This document shows positions 7,917 through 15,670 of a stretch of 26,941 bases of DNA, piece by piece. Under the pieces are notes generated by a model. The model was not told the origin of the DNA and did not search any database. It was given only the letters and a program-made list of their open reading frames with translations. The stretch comes from Arcobacteraceae bacterium. GTDB taxonomy: Bacteria; Campylobacterota; Campylobacteria; Campylobacterales; Arcobacteraceae. Position 1 is the first letter of the stretch, and each line of letters begins with the position of its first letter. The stretch spans positions 1-26,941 of the forward strand of contig JALNYH010000026.1 of assembly GCA_023229945.1 (NCBI GenBank). The letters are read 5' to 3'. The translations under genes and the position numbers were made by a program.

Positions 7917-9229
7917 AAATTATAATAAAGAGAAGTTTTAACTACTTGTTTGTCATAATCAAATGGCTCGTGATTTGAATTTTGGTTTGTGTAGTTATAT
8001 GATAATCCAAGAGTTGTTTTTTTGTTGTATTCATAAGAGAAACCAACTCCTAGATTGTAGCTTTCATCATCTCTTTTTGATAAGAAATTAACATCTGTAT
8101 ATTTATATTTTATATCACTATATGATATATTTGAATTAATACTTATCTGTGATGAGAGTTTATATGTATGACTTAGTCTTAGTGTAACATAATCTCTTGC
8201 TACATCAGTTCTTGTTGTTTTATCTCTTTTTTCAGTGCCTAAAATACCTTCTAAGCCAAATATCCCGTATCTATTATCTTGCTTCATAATCTTATTTGAT
8301 AATTCATAATTGATAGAATCTTTATCTGAATTTGGTTTGAAAAAGTCTTTTTTTGTAACTTTTACAGAACCTTCATAGATGAGATTATCGTTTATAAGGT
8401 GTGATATTTTTGGAGATATGTAATAGTTATTTAGATATGCTTCATCATCATACCAAATATGGTCATATCCAAAAGTAATCATATAATTTGTTTTGCCTAC
8501 AGTATAAATAGGCGTAGTATTTAGAGATATAAGAGATAAATCTTTTGAATTATCTTCAGTATAGCTTTGGGTATAAAATGTTACACCGTTTCTAAATGCC
8601 AAATTTTCATTATATTTGTATATATGGCTAAGAATAGCACCAGCTTCTTGAAATGTAGAGTCTTTTTTCTTATCTGGTGCTAGATTTAGATTTGTACTTA
8701 ATTGAGGGATATATACAGAATATGAGCCAATACCTGTAGTATTGTTGATATTTGTATCAAATCCATAACCTAATAAAATGCTAAAGTTGGTAAAGTGTTT
8801 TTTTGTTTTTGAGTCTATACTATTTAGTCTTGTTAGGATATTGCTTTTTACAATTTCAGGAACTGTTGGATCGGCTAAGATAATATCAAATCTACTTCTT
8901 GCTTCTTCATACATTTCTAGCATAAAATAAGTTTGAGCAGTTTCAAGTATAACTCTTTTGTTATTTGGTTCGTTGATGGCTACTCTTTCATATGCCACAA
9001 GAGCTTGTTCGTAATTTCCTAGTTCATAATAGCTTCTACCTATATAATAGTCTATCTTTGAGCTATCAGAAAAACTTTTGATTTTTAGGAATTCATCAAG
9101 AGCTACTTTATAGTTTTTGTCTTGATAGCTTTTCATAGCTTTTTGGATGATAGATTGAGATATGTTTTGTGTTTCGTTAGCAAGTAGCAATGAAGATGCT
9201 ACGGCTACTGATAATAATACTTTTTTCAT
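7913..9229 (-). CDS. TPR + outer-membrane beta-barrel protein, Slam/type XI secretion-like
   Basis: 438 residues: signal peptide (1-17, ending LLLANE), TPR-type helical repeats at about 24-145 (YKVALDEFLKI, YYIGRSYYELGNYEQALVAYERV, ETAQTYFMLEMYEEARSRF), then a beta-rich domain from about 147 to the end. The barrel opens with LLGYGFDTNINNT, resembling the GY-DxNINN start of the Slam (surface lipoprotein assembly modulator, DUF560) barrel, and ends in YYNF, a usual outer-membrane C-terminal signature. Slam proteins move TbpB-like cargo to the cell surface. The gene follows the FecR-domain gene with a one-base overlap (TAATG), behind GGAG, so the two are one unit. Length is near that of Slam proteins. 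Assignment rests on architecture and local motifs, not on a search. Another TPR-porin family remains possible. Confidence 0.68.
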   Translation of the reverse strand: MKKVLLSVAVASSLLLANETQNISQSIIQKAMKSYQDKNYKVALDEFLKIKSFSDSSKIDYYIGRSYYELGNYEQALVAYERVAINEPNNKRVILETAQTYFMLEMYEEARSRFDIILADPTVPEIVKSNILTRLNSIDSKTKKHFTNFSILLGYGFDTNINNTTGIGSYSVYIPQLSTNLNLAPDKKKDSTFQEAGAILSHIYKYNENLAFRNGVTFYTQSYTEDNSKDLSLISLNTTPIYTVGKTNYMITFGYDHIWYDDEAYLNNYYISPKISHLINDNLIYEGSVKVTKKDFFKPNSDKDSINYELSNKIMKQDNRYGIFGLEGILGTEKRDKTTRTDVARDYVTLRLSHTYKLSSQISINSNISYSDIKYKYTDVNFLSKRDDESYNLGVGFSYEYNKKTTLGLSYNYTNQNSNHEPFDYDKQVVKTSLYYNF

Positions 9230-11859
9230 TATTGAACTCCTGCTTTAAATACACCATTGGCAGTTATTATGCCATCACTATCTTGCATAGAAAAGTTACC
9301 ACCTATAGCTTTGATTTCATTTTCACCATAGATATTACCAGAGTAAAAACTGTCATTATAATCTAATTGGCCAGAAAAATTAATTCCAGAATTGGTTACT
9401 GTTCCCGTAATACTTCCATAAAACATACCAGCATCATGACCTCCAGATAATGCTCCATTCCAAGAAAATCCAGCAGCATCTTCGAATGATATACTACCTG
9501 TCATAGCACCACTTCCAAAGTCAATATTTGCAGATATTGAATTTGTGCTGTTCATTAAAATTGGTACAATTGCATTGTTAATAGCATTGTCTTGGACACT
9601 GCCAAGAATATGCCCGCTAAAATCTGCACTGCCAGTTGTAGGTATAGCACTTGATGCAGTTTCTATACCTGCTACCCATGTGGACATATTATTTACATTG
9701 TATATATAATCGGTATTGCTACCATCTTTGAACAATGTTGCCGTCCAATATCCCCAGCTTGTATCATCATCAAGGTCATAACTCAATGTATTTGAAACTG
9801 AATCATAACTATCAGGAATAGAGAAAAACCAACCTGTGTCTAAGTTGTATACATCATCACTACCGCCAACTGGTAAATAAACATTATAGACATCAAATAA
9901 AGATCCAAATTTATCTTGGTCTATATAATAAGAGCCACTAGTCCCCATAGTTAAGTTATCAATATGTCCATTTTGAGTAGTATATCCTAGTTCATTGTCC
10001 GCTGTAATTACACCAGAGCTTTTATCTATGCTAAAAGAAAATAATTCATCTATTATTATAGTTGAACCATTAGTCATATATCCACCCATAAACTGATTAA
10101 TTTCATAAAAGTTACCAAAACCGCTTAAGTAACCATTCATTTCAAGTGTACCTGTATTTGTAGTAGCGGTTATGGTATCTAAATAAGCTGAGTTTATTTG
10201 GTTATATGTGCCATCATCACTGAAGTTGTGTGTATTAGTTCCAATACTAGTAAAACCTAATCCTTGAAGTTCGCTACCATATAAACTTCCAGATATTGTG
10301 CCATTGCTTTCACGAAGATAGCCTTCACCAAAACCATTTGTATAGTAGCTTGAGCCACTTAGTGTGCCATTAGCATTGAGTTTTAGTAAAGTAAACTCAC
10401 TTCCATATGTAACATTGTGAAGAATATTTACATCATATTGTGTAATATATGTATCATTATCTACAAAAATACTTTTATTTGTACTATTTAAATATATGGT
10501 TTGATTGAGGGAATCACCAAAATATAAATCACCATTTCCATACTCTGGTAAATAAAACTCTGCAAAACCAGTGTAGGTGTATATCTTATTTGTTTCCAAA
10601 GCACTCATTGTGGGTGATTTACCATAATACCCTAAAGTTTGAACAGTTTCATATGTTTGCATATTATCATAATTTCTCAAAAGAGTTACGAATTCACCTT
10701 TATTATCTATGGTAATTTTTGTATCATAAGTATCATTATAATAGAAACTTATTAAGCTACTATTACTATATGAAGTAGTAGATATATCGTATAAAAAATC
10801 TTCTTCATTATCTACATAAGAAGAGTACAAGCTAGCAGATATTTTATCATTGGTATCAAACTCTATAGGTGTGATAGTAACAGTAGAGTCATTATTGAAA
10901 TCTTTTACTGATAAATATGAACTTTGGTCAACTTGATAATCGGCAATGTATCCATTTAGAGTATAATCAGATGGTAATACAGGCGGAACAACAGGCGGAA
11001 CAACAGGATCTTCTTCCTCTTCTTCTTGATTATTTACAACTTCTTGAAATGTATTTTTTGTAGTATCATCATTTATGTTTTGACTAAGGTCTTCAGGATT
11101 TTCTGGATTATCTTGAGTTGGAGTCGGATTTGGTGATTTGGGTAATGAATCTTGACTATCATCTTGTGTAGGAAGAGGTTCTATCTCTATATCTTCTTCG
11201 CCTTCCTCTGTACCTTCTTGTTGGCTACCTTCATCTTGATTGTCTTGAGGAGGCGTATTGTCATCATCAGGTTCACTACCATCTGATATATCTATTTCTA
11301 TATCTCCTAAATCATCATCTTCGATTGGTTCTGGGTCGCCAAGGCTACCATCTTCTATTTTTGTCATCATCCCTGCAGGTAGTATGTGGCTTTCATCGCC
11401 AACTTTAACTTCTATTTCACCTTGTGTACAAGCTATCATTTGTTGATTTCCATAGATAATAGTACCACGGATTCCTATACTTGCACTTTTTGTTTTGAGT
11501 TTAAATCTATCAGGTGCAACTTTGCCTATACCACCAGTGATAGTTTTGAAAGCACCTTCTAGTACTCTCAAATCAGTTTTAGAATTTGATGGATTGGTCG
11601 TGTCATTTACAAACTCTGTAATATCTAAGATGGCATTTTTACCAATACTTATAACTGTACCATCTTCAAAAACAACTTGAGCTTTGGAGTTGTCTGAAGT
11701 TTTGACAATATCTTTTTCTTTTAAGATAAAGCCAACTGTTGCTTTTAGTGATTGAGCATTTCTATCTACATTTACATCCCCGCTAAAAGCACTAATTTCA
11801 CCTATATTTGCAAATAGGGAGATGGTAAATAATAGAAGTAAAAGAAAGATTTTTTTCAT
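9229..11859 (-). CDS. FecR-domain secreted protein with TbpB-like C-terminal barrel (candidate T11SS cargo)
   Basis: 876 residues. A signal peptide (1-17) is followed by a FecR-type beta domain at about 27-160, with the family motif SIGIRGT at 127-133. Next comes a very acidic, proline-containing linker at about 170-297 ending in a PPVVPPVLP run, then a long Gly/Ser/Asn/Tyr-rich beta repeat region. The C-terminal part (about 750-876) resembles the barrel of transferrin-binding protein B and other Slam cargo: a DFGSGAMTGSISF strand pair, and GNIYGENEIKAIGGNF (about 841-856) followed by GVFKA, matching the usual yGpnAeEvGG-F...GvF pattern. There is no lipobox cysteine after the signal peptide, so it is not a classical lipoprotein. 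It is likely exported across the outer membrane by the downstream Slam-like protein. The ligand is unknown. ATG at 11857-11859 behind AGAGG. Confidence 0.72.
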   Translation of the reverse strand: MKKIFLLLLLFTISLFANIGEISAFSGDVNVDRNAQSLKATVGFILKEKDIVKTSDNSKAQVVFEDGTVISIGKNAILDITEFVNDTTNPSNSKTDLRVLEGAFKTITGGIGKVAPDRFKLKTKSASIGIRGTIIYGNQQMIACTQGEIEVKVGDESHILPAGMMTKIEDGSLGDPEPIEDDDLGDIEIDISDGSEPDDDNTPPQDNQDEGSQQEGTEEGEEDIEIEPLPTQDDSQDSLPKSPNPTPTQDNPENPEDLSQNINDDTTKNTFQEVVNNQEEEEEDPVVPPVVPPVLPSDYTLNGYIADYQVDQSSYLSVKDFNNDSTVTITPIEFDTNDKISASLYSSYVDNEEDFLYDISTTSYSNSSLISFYYNDTYDTKITIDNKGEFVTLLRNYDNMQTYETVQTLGYYGKSPTMSALETNKIYTYTGFAEFYLPEYGNGDLYFGDSLNQTIYLNSTNKSIFVDNDTYITQYDVNILHNVTYGSEFTLLKLNANGTLSGSSYYTNGFGEGYLRESNGTISGSLYGSELQGLGFTSIGTNTHNFSDDGTYNQINSAYLDTITATTNTGTLEMNGYLSGFGNFYEINQFMGGYMTNGSTIIIDELFSFSIDKSSGVITADNELGYTTQNGHIDNLTMGTSGSYYIDQDKFGSLFDVYNVYLPVGGSDDVYNLDTGWFFSIPDSYDSVSNTLSYDLDDDTSWGYWTATLFKDGSNTDYIYNVNNMSTWVAGIETASSAIPTTGSADFSGHILGSVQDNAINNAIVPILMNSTNSISANIDFGSGAMTGSISFEDAAGFSWNGALSGGHDAGMFYGSITGTVTNSGINFSGQLDYNDSFYSGNIYGENEIKAIGGNFSMQDSDGIITANGVFKAGVQ

Positions 11860-11891
11860 AATAAACCTCTTTTTGTTTTATAATTAAGTGG

Positions 11892-11897
11892 ATTATA
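11892..11897 (-). promoter_or_regulatory. -10 box of the fecR-barrel operon
   Basis: Minus-strand TATAAT, 32 bases before the ATG. The direct-repeat box at 11905-11924 lies seven bases upstream of it, in the -35 position, and no separate -35 hexamer is seen. Confidence 0.6.
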
Positions 11898-11904
11898 TAC
11901 TATG

Positions 11905-11924
11905 TTTACTTTACATTTACTTTA
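11905..11924 (+). promoter_or_regulatory. Candidate operator: TTTACTTTA direct repeat, 11-bp period
   Basis: TTTACTTTACATTTACTTTA: two perfect 9-mers 11 bp apart. It is followed after five to six bases by TATAAA (11930-11935) for the plus-strand PDE/HD-GYP gene. In the other direction it lies seven bases from the fecR TATAAT. The same box, oriented the same way relative to a -10, occurs before the EF-hand gene (17510-17529) and the response-regulator gene (19506-19525). Tandem half-sites one helical turn apart, next to a -10, are typical for OmpR/PhoB-class activators. The assignment to the regulator in this window is inference. Confidence 0.55.
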
Positions 11925-11978
11925 ATTATTATAAAAATTATGATAGAATAGACAAAATTTTTACATTGAAGGATTTAT

Positions 11979-14315
11979 ATGCAAATTTTAGGTGCAAACG
12001 GTAGTAAATCTGTAACAACTAATTTAACATCATTTCTAATTACTGATGAAATGGTGGTCGATTGTGGTAATCTTATAAATGGTTTGGGTGAAAATATAGT
12101 CAAAATCAAACATATTTTACTAACGCATACACATTTTGACCATATTGCTGATTTGCCTATAATTTTGGATAGTTATTATTCACATTTTAGTGATACTATA
12201 AAAATATATTCTATAAAAGAAAATATTGAGACAATAAAAACGAATATTTTTAATAACTATATTTGGCCAGATTTTTCATCTATATCTCTCATAGATTCTA
12301 AAGAAAAGGTAATAGAGTTTGTAGAGCTAGAATATGATAAAACATACAACATTGGTGGTGTTGAGTTTACCCCTTTTGAAAATAATCATATGGAAGGAAG
12401 CTGTGGGTACATAATAAATGATGAGTTAATGATAACATCTGATACTTATAAATGTGACAATATTTGGAATATTTTAAATACTAAAACTACTATTAATAAA
12501 CTTGTAACTGAAGTTTCATTCCCTTCTATTTATGAAAAATTGGCTAATATAAGTAAACATTACACACCAAAGATTTTATCGCAAGAACTAAGTAAACTAA
12601 ATAGAGATGATATAAAAATATATGTTCAGCATATCAAAAATGGTTATGGTGATGAAATAAAAAAAGAGCTTATGGATATAGATACTAAGATAGAAGTATT
12701 ACATGATTATCAATATATAAATCTTGATAGTATAGATAATTGTGGAGTAATGAATTATGATGAGCAACGAGATTTAACAATAAAAATAAATGAACAATCA
12801 GAACATATCCAAAGACTAAATGAAATAAGCGTTGCATTATCATACGAAAGAGATATTCATAAATTACTTCAAATGATACTTGAACAAGCAATAAAATATT
12901 CAAATAGTGATGCAGGAACACTTTATATGATGAGTGAAGATGGTAAGTCACTTGAATTTAAGGTTGTTATTACTACTTCTTTGGGTATAAAAATGGGTGG
13001 TACATCATCAAATATAACTTGGCCATCACTTAGTCTGTATGATGAGAATGGGAATCCAAATAAACAAATGGTTGCTGTAATGTGTGCAGTAGAGGGTGAA
13101 ACAATAAATATAGATGATGTATATCTTTCAAAGGATTATAATTTTGTTGGAACTAAAAAATTTGATGAAACTACAGGTTATCGTTCTAAATCTATGTTGG
13201 TAATTCCTTTGAAAAACAAAGATGATGAGGTAATAGGTGTATGTCAGCTCATCAATAGACAAAATAATTATGGAGATATAGTTTCATACAATGGTCATGA
13301 TGAATTTGGTGTAAGTGCTTTAGCTTCACAAGCAGCAGTTGCAATAACAAATGTCAAGCTTATTAATAGTTTGGAAGCTTTGCTTGATGCTTTTATACGA
13401 AGTATTGCAACAGCAGTCGATGCTAAATCCCCACACACTGGTGGACATGTCAAAAAAGTGGCAATTTTGGCAGATATGATAGCTAAAGAAATAAATGATG
13501 ATGATACAATATACAAAGATGTGTTTTATGATAAAGATACGCTTAAAGAGATTCACATATCAGCTTTGATGCATGATGTTGGTAAGATTACAACTCCAGC
13601 ACATATTATGGACAAAGCTACAAAACTTGAGACTTTATATGATAGAATCAATGTAATAGAGACTAAATTTGAATTATTAAAAACACAAATGAAACTTCAA
13701 GCTTTTGAGAAATCTTTGGTAGTTGATACAGATATATTACAGCAAATTGATGATGATTTTGCTTTCTTGAAACTTATAAATATTGGCGGTGAATTTATGA
13801 GTGGAGATAAAATAGAAAGACTTAATAAAATAGCTCAATACGAGATAGTTTTAAATGGTAAAAAACAAAATATACTTACAGATGATGAAGTCTATAATTT
13901 ATCTATAAAAAAAGGTACATTAACACCAGAAGAAATAGAAATAATGCATGACCATGCCTTCATAAGTGATAAAATGCTTAGTGAACTACCATTTCCAAAA
14001 AAATTATCTCGTGTTCCTTCTATTGCATCAGGGCATCATGAAAAATTAAATGGCAAAGGGTATCCAAACGGTTTAGATGCTGAACATTTGAGTTTGGAGA
14101 CTAGAATATTAGCAGTTGCTGATATATTTGAGGCTTTGAGTGCTAGTGATAGACCATATAAAGAAGCTAAAACGATGAGTGAGATAATGAAAATTATCAG
14201 TTTTATGATAAAAGATGGGGAACTTGATGGTGATTTGGTACAGTTTTTTTATGATAAAGGGTTGCATTTGCAGTATGCAAGAGAGAATTTATTGCCTTCA
14301 CAGCTTGATGTTTAA
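11979..14315 (+). CDS. Class II PDE-like MBL domain + GAF + HD-GYP signalling enzyme
   Basis: 778 residues with three domains. Residues 1-250 form a metallo-beta-lactamase fold of the class II cyclic-nucleotide phosphodiesterase type (PDE1/CpdP): metal ligands H50, H52, D54 and H55 in THTHFDHIADLP, H137 in NNH, D155 in SDT and H218 near the end. A GAF domain spans about 285-462. The C-terminal part is an HD-GYP c-di-GMP phosphodiesterase: H486/H490, H532-D533 (MHDVGK), H686-H687 (GHHEK) and G694-Y695-P696. About 90 extra residues (555-645), partly coiled-coil-like, are inserted between HDVGK and TLTPEEIEIM. All metal ligands seem intact, so both hydrolase domains may be active, on cAMP and c-di-GMP respectively. 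No signal peptide or membrane helix, so cytoplasmic. ATG at 11979 behind GAAGGA. Confidence 0.83.
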   Translation: MQILGANGSKSVTTNLTSFLITDEMVVDCGNLINGLGENIVKIKHILLTHTHFDHIADLPIILDSYYSHFSDTIKIYSIKENIETIKTNIFNNYIWPDFSSISLIDSKEKVIEFVELEYDKTYNIGGVEFTPFENNHMEGSCGYIINDELMITSDTYKCDNIWNILNTKTTINKLVTEVSFPSIYEKLANISKHYTPKILSQELSKLNRDDIKIYVQHIKNGYGDEIKKELMDIDTKIEVLHDYQYINLDSIDNCGVMNYDEQRDLTIKINEQSEHIQRLNEISVALSYERDIHKLLQMILEQAIKYSNSDAGTLYMMSEDGKSLEFKVVITTSLGIKMGGTSSNITWPSLSLYDENGNPNKQMVAVMCAVEGETINIDDVYLSKDYNFVGTKKFDETTGYRSKSMLVIPLKNKDDEVIGVCQLINRQNNYGDIVSYNGHDEFGVSALASQAAVAITNVKLINSLEALLDAFIRSIATAVDAKSPHTGGHVKKVAILADMIAKEINDDDTIYKDVFYDKDTLKEIHISALMHDVGKITTPAHIMDKATKLETLYDRINVIETKFELLKTQMKLQAFEKSLVVDTDILQQIDDDFAFLKLINIGGEFMSGDKIERLNKIAQYEIVLNGKKQNILTDDEVYNLSIKKGTLTPEEIEIMHDHAFISDKMLSELPFPKKLSRVPSIASGHHEKLNGKGYPNGLDAEHLSLETRILAVADIFEALSASDRPYKEAKTMSEIMKIISFMIKDGELDGDLVQFFYDKGLHLQYARENLLPSQLDV

Positions 14316-14321
14316 GAACAT

Positions 14322-14364
14322 AGAGGGCAGGTGGTAGATGGCAGAGAGTAGAGGAGTAGGGGTG
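14322..14364 (+). repeat. Purine-rich repeat leader before the reductase gene
   Basis: Stretch of GGTGG-, AGAG- and GGAG-rich sequence resembling the one at 8-36 (minus strand). It contains the RBS of the next gene (GAGGAG at 14351-14356). An in-frame ATG at 14338 would add nine residues encoded by the repeat (MAESRGVGV), but these match nothing in the reductase family. Confidence 0.4.
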
Positions 14365-15384
14365 ATGAATTATAGATATATTGGAAGAAGTGGGCTTAGG
14401 GTGACTCCTATTTGTATGGGGACAATGACATTTGGGACTAGTTGTGATAAACAAGAGGCTTTTAGGATACTAGAGTATGTGTATGATAAAGGGATAAATT
14501 TTTATGATACGGCTGAGATTTATCCAGTGCCTCCAAGTGGTGAGTTGGTTGGAATTACTGAAGAGTGGGTAGGGGAGTGGTTGGCTACCAAACCACGAGA
14601 TAGTATAATATTGGCTACTAAGATAGCAGGAGCTGCCAATGGATGGTTTGTACCACCAATTCGTCATGGACTCACTGCAATAGATAGATTTCATATCAAA
14701 AGAGCAGTTGAGGGGAGTCTAAAAAGGCTTAGGACTGATTATATAGACCTTTATCAGATGCATTGGCCTGATACTTTGGTACCTATAGAGGAGTCATTGA
14801 GAGCTTTTGATGAGTTGGTGCATGAAGGTAAAGTGCGATATATAGGTACTTCAAATGACACAGCTTATGGACTTACAAAAGCAAATGAAGTGGCAAAGTA
14901 CGAAAAACTATCAAGATTTGAATCTATTCAAAACAACTTTTCACTAAATAACCCTAGATTTCTAGATGAGATTGCAAATGTGTGTAAAAAAGAGCAAATA
15001 TCACTTCTTCCATACTCTCCAATAGCTGGAGGAGTTCTAAGTGGAAAATACAATCAGCCTTTTATAGATGAAAATGCAAGATATGCTTGGTATCTAAAAA
15101 ACAAAAACCCAAGAGTTCAATCTCAAGCTACAAGGTTTGTAAATGAAAAATCTTTGGCTTCAACTGCAAAATTTGTAGAAATCGCAAAAAAACATGATAT
15201 GTCACCAGTAACTTTGGCTGTGGCATGGAGTATGAGCTTTGATTTTGTAGCATCTACTATAATTGGAGCTACAAAACTATCTCAGCTAGATGAATCACTA
15301 AAAGCACTTGAAGTAAAACTATCTAATGAAATACTACAAGAGATAAAAAAAGTCCAAGCTGATATTTTGTACCCTATGGGGTGA
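14365..15384 (+). CDS. Aldo/keto reductase, Tas-like
   Basis: 339-residue NADP(H)-dependent aldo/keto reductase with a TIM-barrel fold. The catalytic tetrad is complete: D48 (NFYDTAEIYP), Y53, K86 (LATKI) and H133 (QMHWP). The AEIYPVPP segment and the overall pattern resemble E. coli Tas more than generic AKRs, though the substrate cannot be told. I chose the ATG at 14365, since MNYRYIGRSGLRVTPICMGTMTFG aligns with the family N-terminus and GAGGAG lies eight bases upstream. The earlier in-frame ATG at 14338 would add only repeat-encoded residues. It follows the PDE/HD-GYP gene by 49 bases with no terminator between, so it may be read through from it. A perfect hairpin with a T-run follows. 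Confidence 0.9.
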   Translation: MNYRYIGRSGLRVTPICMGTMTFGTSCDKQEAFRILEYVYDKGINFYDTAEIYPVPPSGELVGITEEWVGEWLATKPRDSIILATKIAGAANGWFVPPIRHGLTAIDRFHIKRAVEGSLKRLRTDYIDLYQMHWPDTLVPIEESLRAFDELVHEGKVRYIGTSNDTAYGLTKANEVAKYEKLSRFESIQNNFSLNNPRFLDEIANVCKKEQISLLPYSPIAGGVLSGKYNQPFIDENARYAWYLKNKNPRVQSQATRFVNEKSLASTAKFVEIAKKHDMSPVTLAVAWSMSFDFVASTIIGATKLSQLDESLKALEVKLSNEILQEIKKVQADILYPMG

Positions 15385-15473
15385 GAACCGTCAAGAAAAC
15401 GACAACTGCTTGTCGTTTTTAGGTTCGCAAACCGATGCCTATGTACGAGCGTAGAGAGTACAGGCATACGGTA
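15385..15473. repeat. Structured intergenic repeat, copy 1 (short form)
   Basis: 89-bp unit running from GAACCGTCAAG to CATACGGTA. It holds two hairpins. The first is AAAACGACAA (15396-15405) / TTGTCGTTTT (15410-15419), flanked by GAACC and GGTTC, which also pair. The second is an imperfect stem of ACCGATGCCTATGTAC (15431-15446) with GTACAGGCATACGGT (15458-15472). The unit is repeated directly after as copy 2. Confidence 0.8.
15396..15420 (+). terminator. Rho-independent terminator after the aldo/keto reductase
   Basis: Perfect 10-bp stem AAAACGACAA / TTGTCGTTTT with a CTGC loop and a following T, starting 12 bases after the TGA. It is part of repeat copy 1. The stem is self-complementary with A- and T-runs on both sides, so it could work in either direction. 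Confidence 0.7.
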
Positions 15474-15604
15474 GAACCGTCAAGAAAACGACAAAAGCTA
15501 TGCTTTCCTTGAGCTGCTTGTCGTTTTTCTCACAGAGAGTGTAAACACAAGAGGTTCGCAAACCGATGCCTATGTACGAGCGTAGAGAGTACAGACATAC
15601 GGTA
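15474..15604. repeat. Structured intergenic repeat, copy 2 (long form with two insertions)
   Basis: 131-bp copy of the unit at 15385-15473. It is the same sequence except for a 19-base insert at 15495-15513 in the first hairpin loop, a 23-base insert at 15529-15551 after that hairpin, and one G-to-A change in the second hairpin (15594). The first insert begins AAGCTATGCTT, itself a small hairpin, and the outer stem AAAACGACAA/TTGTCGTTTT (15485-15494/15518-15527) is kept. No open reading frame of note is seen, and no terminal target-site duplication is obvious. Confidence 0.8.
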
Positions 15605-15670
15605 GTAAAGTCTTCAACCTCTTTTCATTAACAATATGGTATCATATCAAAAATTTAAATGGAAAAATGA

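Noticed and set aside
14338..14364. Upstream in-frame ATG of the aldo/keto reductase
   Set aside because: It would add nine residues encoded by a repeat, while the ATG at 14365 aligns with the family N-terminus and has a better RBS.
15385..15604. CRISPR array or insertion sequence
   Set aside because: Only two adjacent units, differing by insertions inside the unit; no spacers, no transposase and no target-site duplication.
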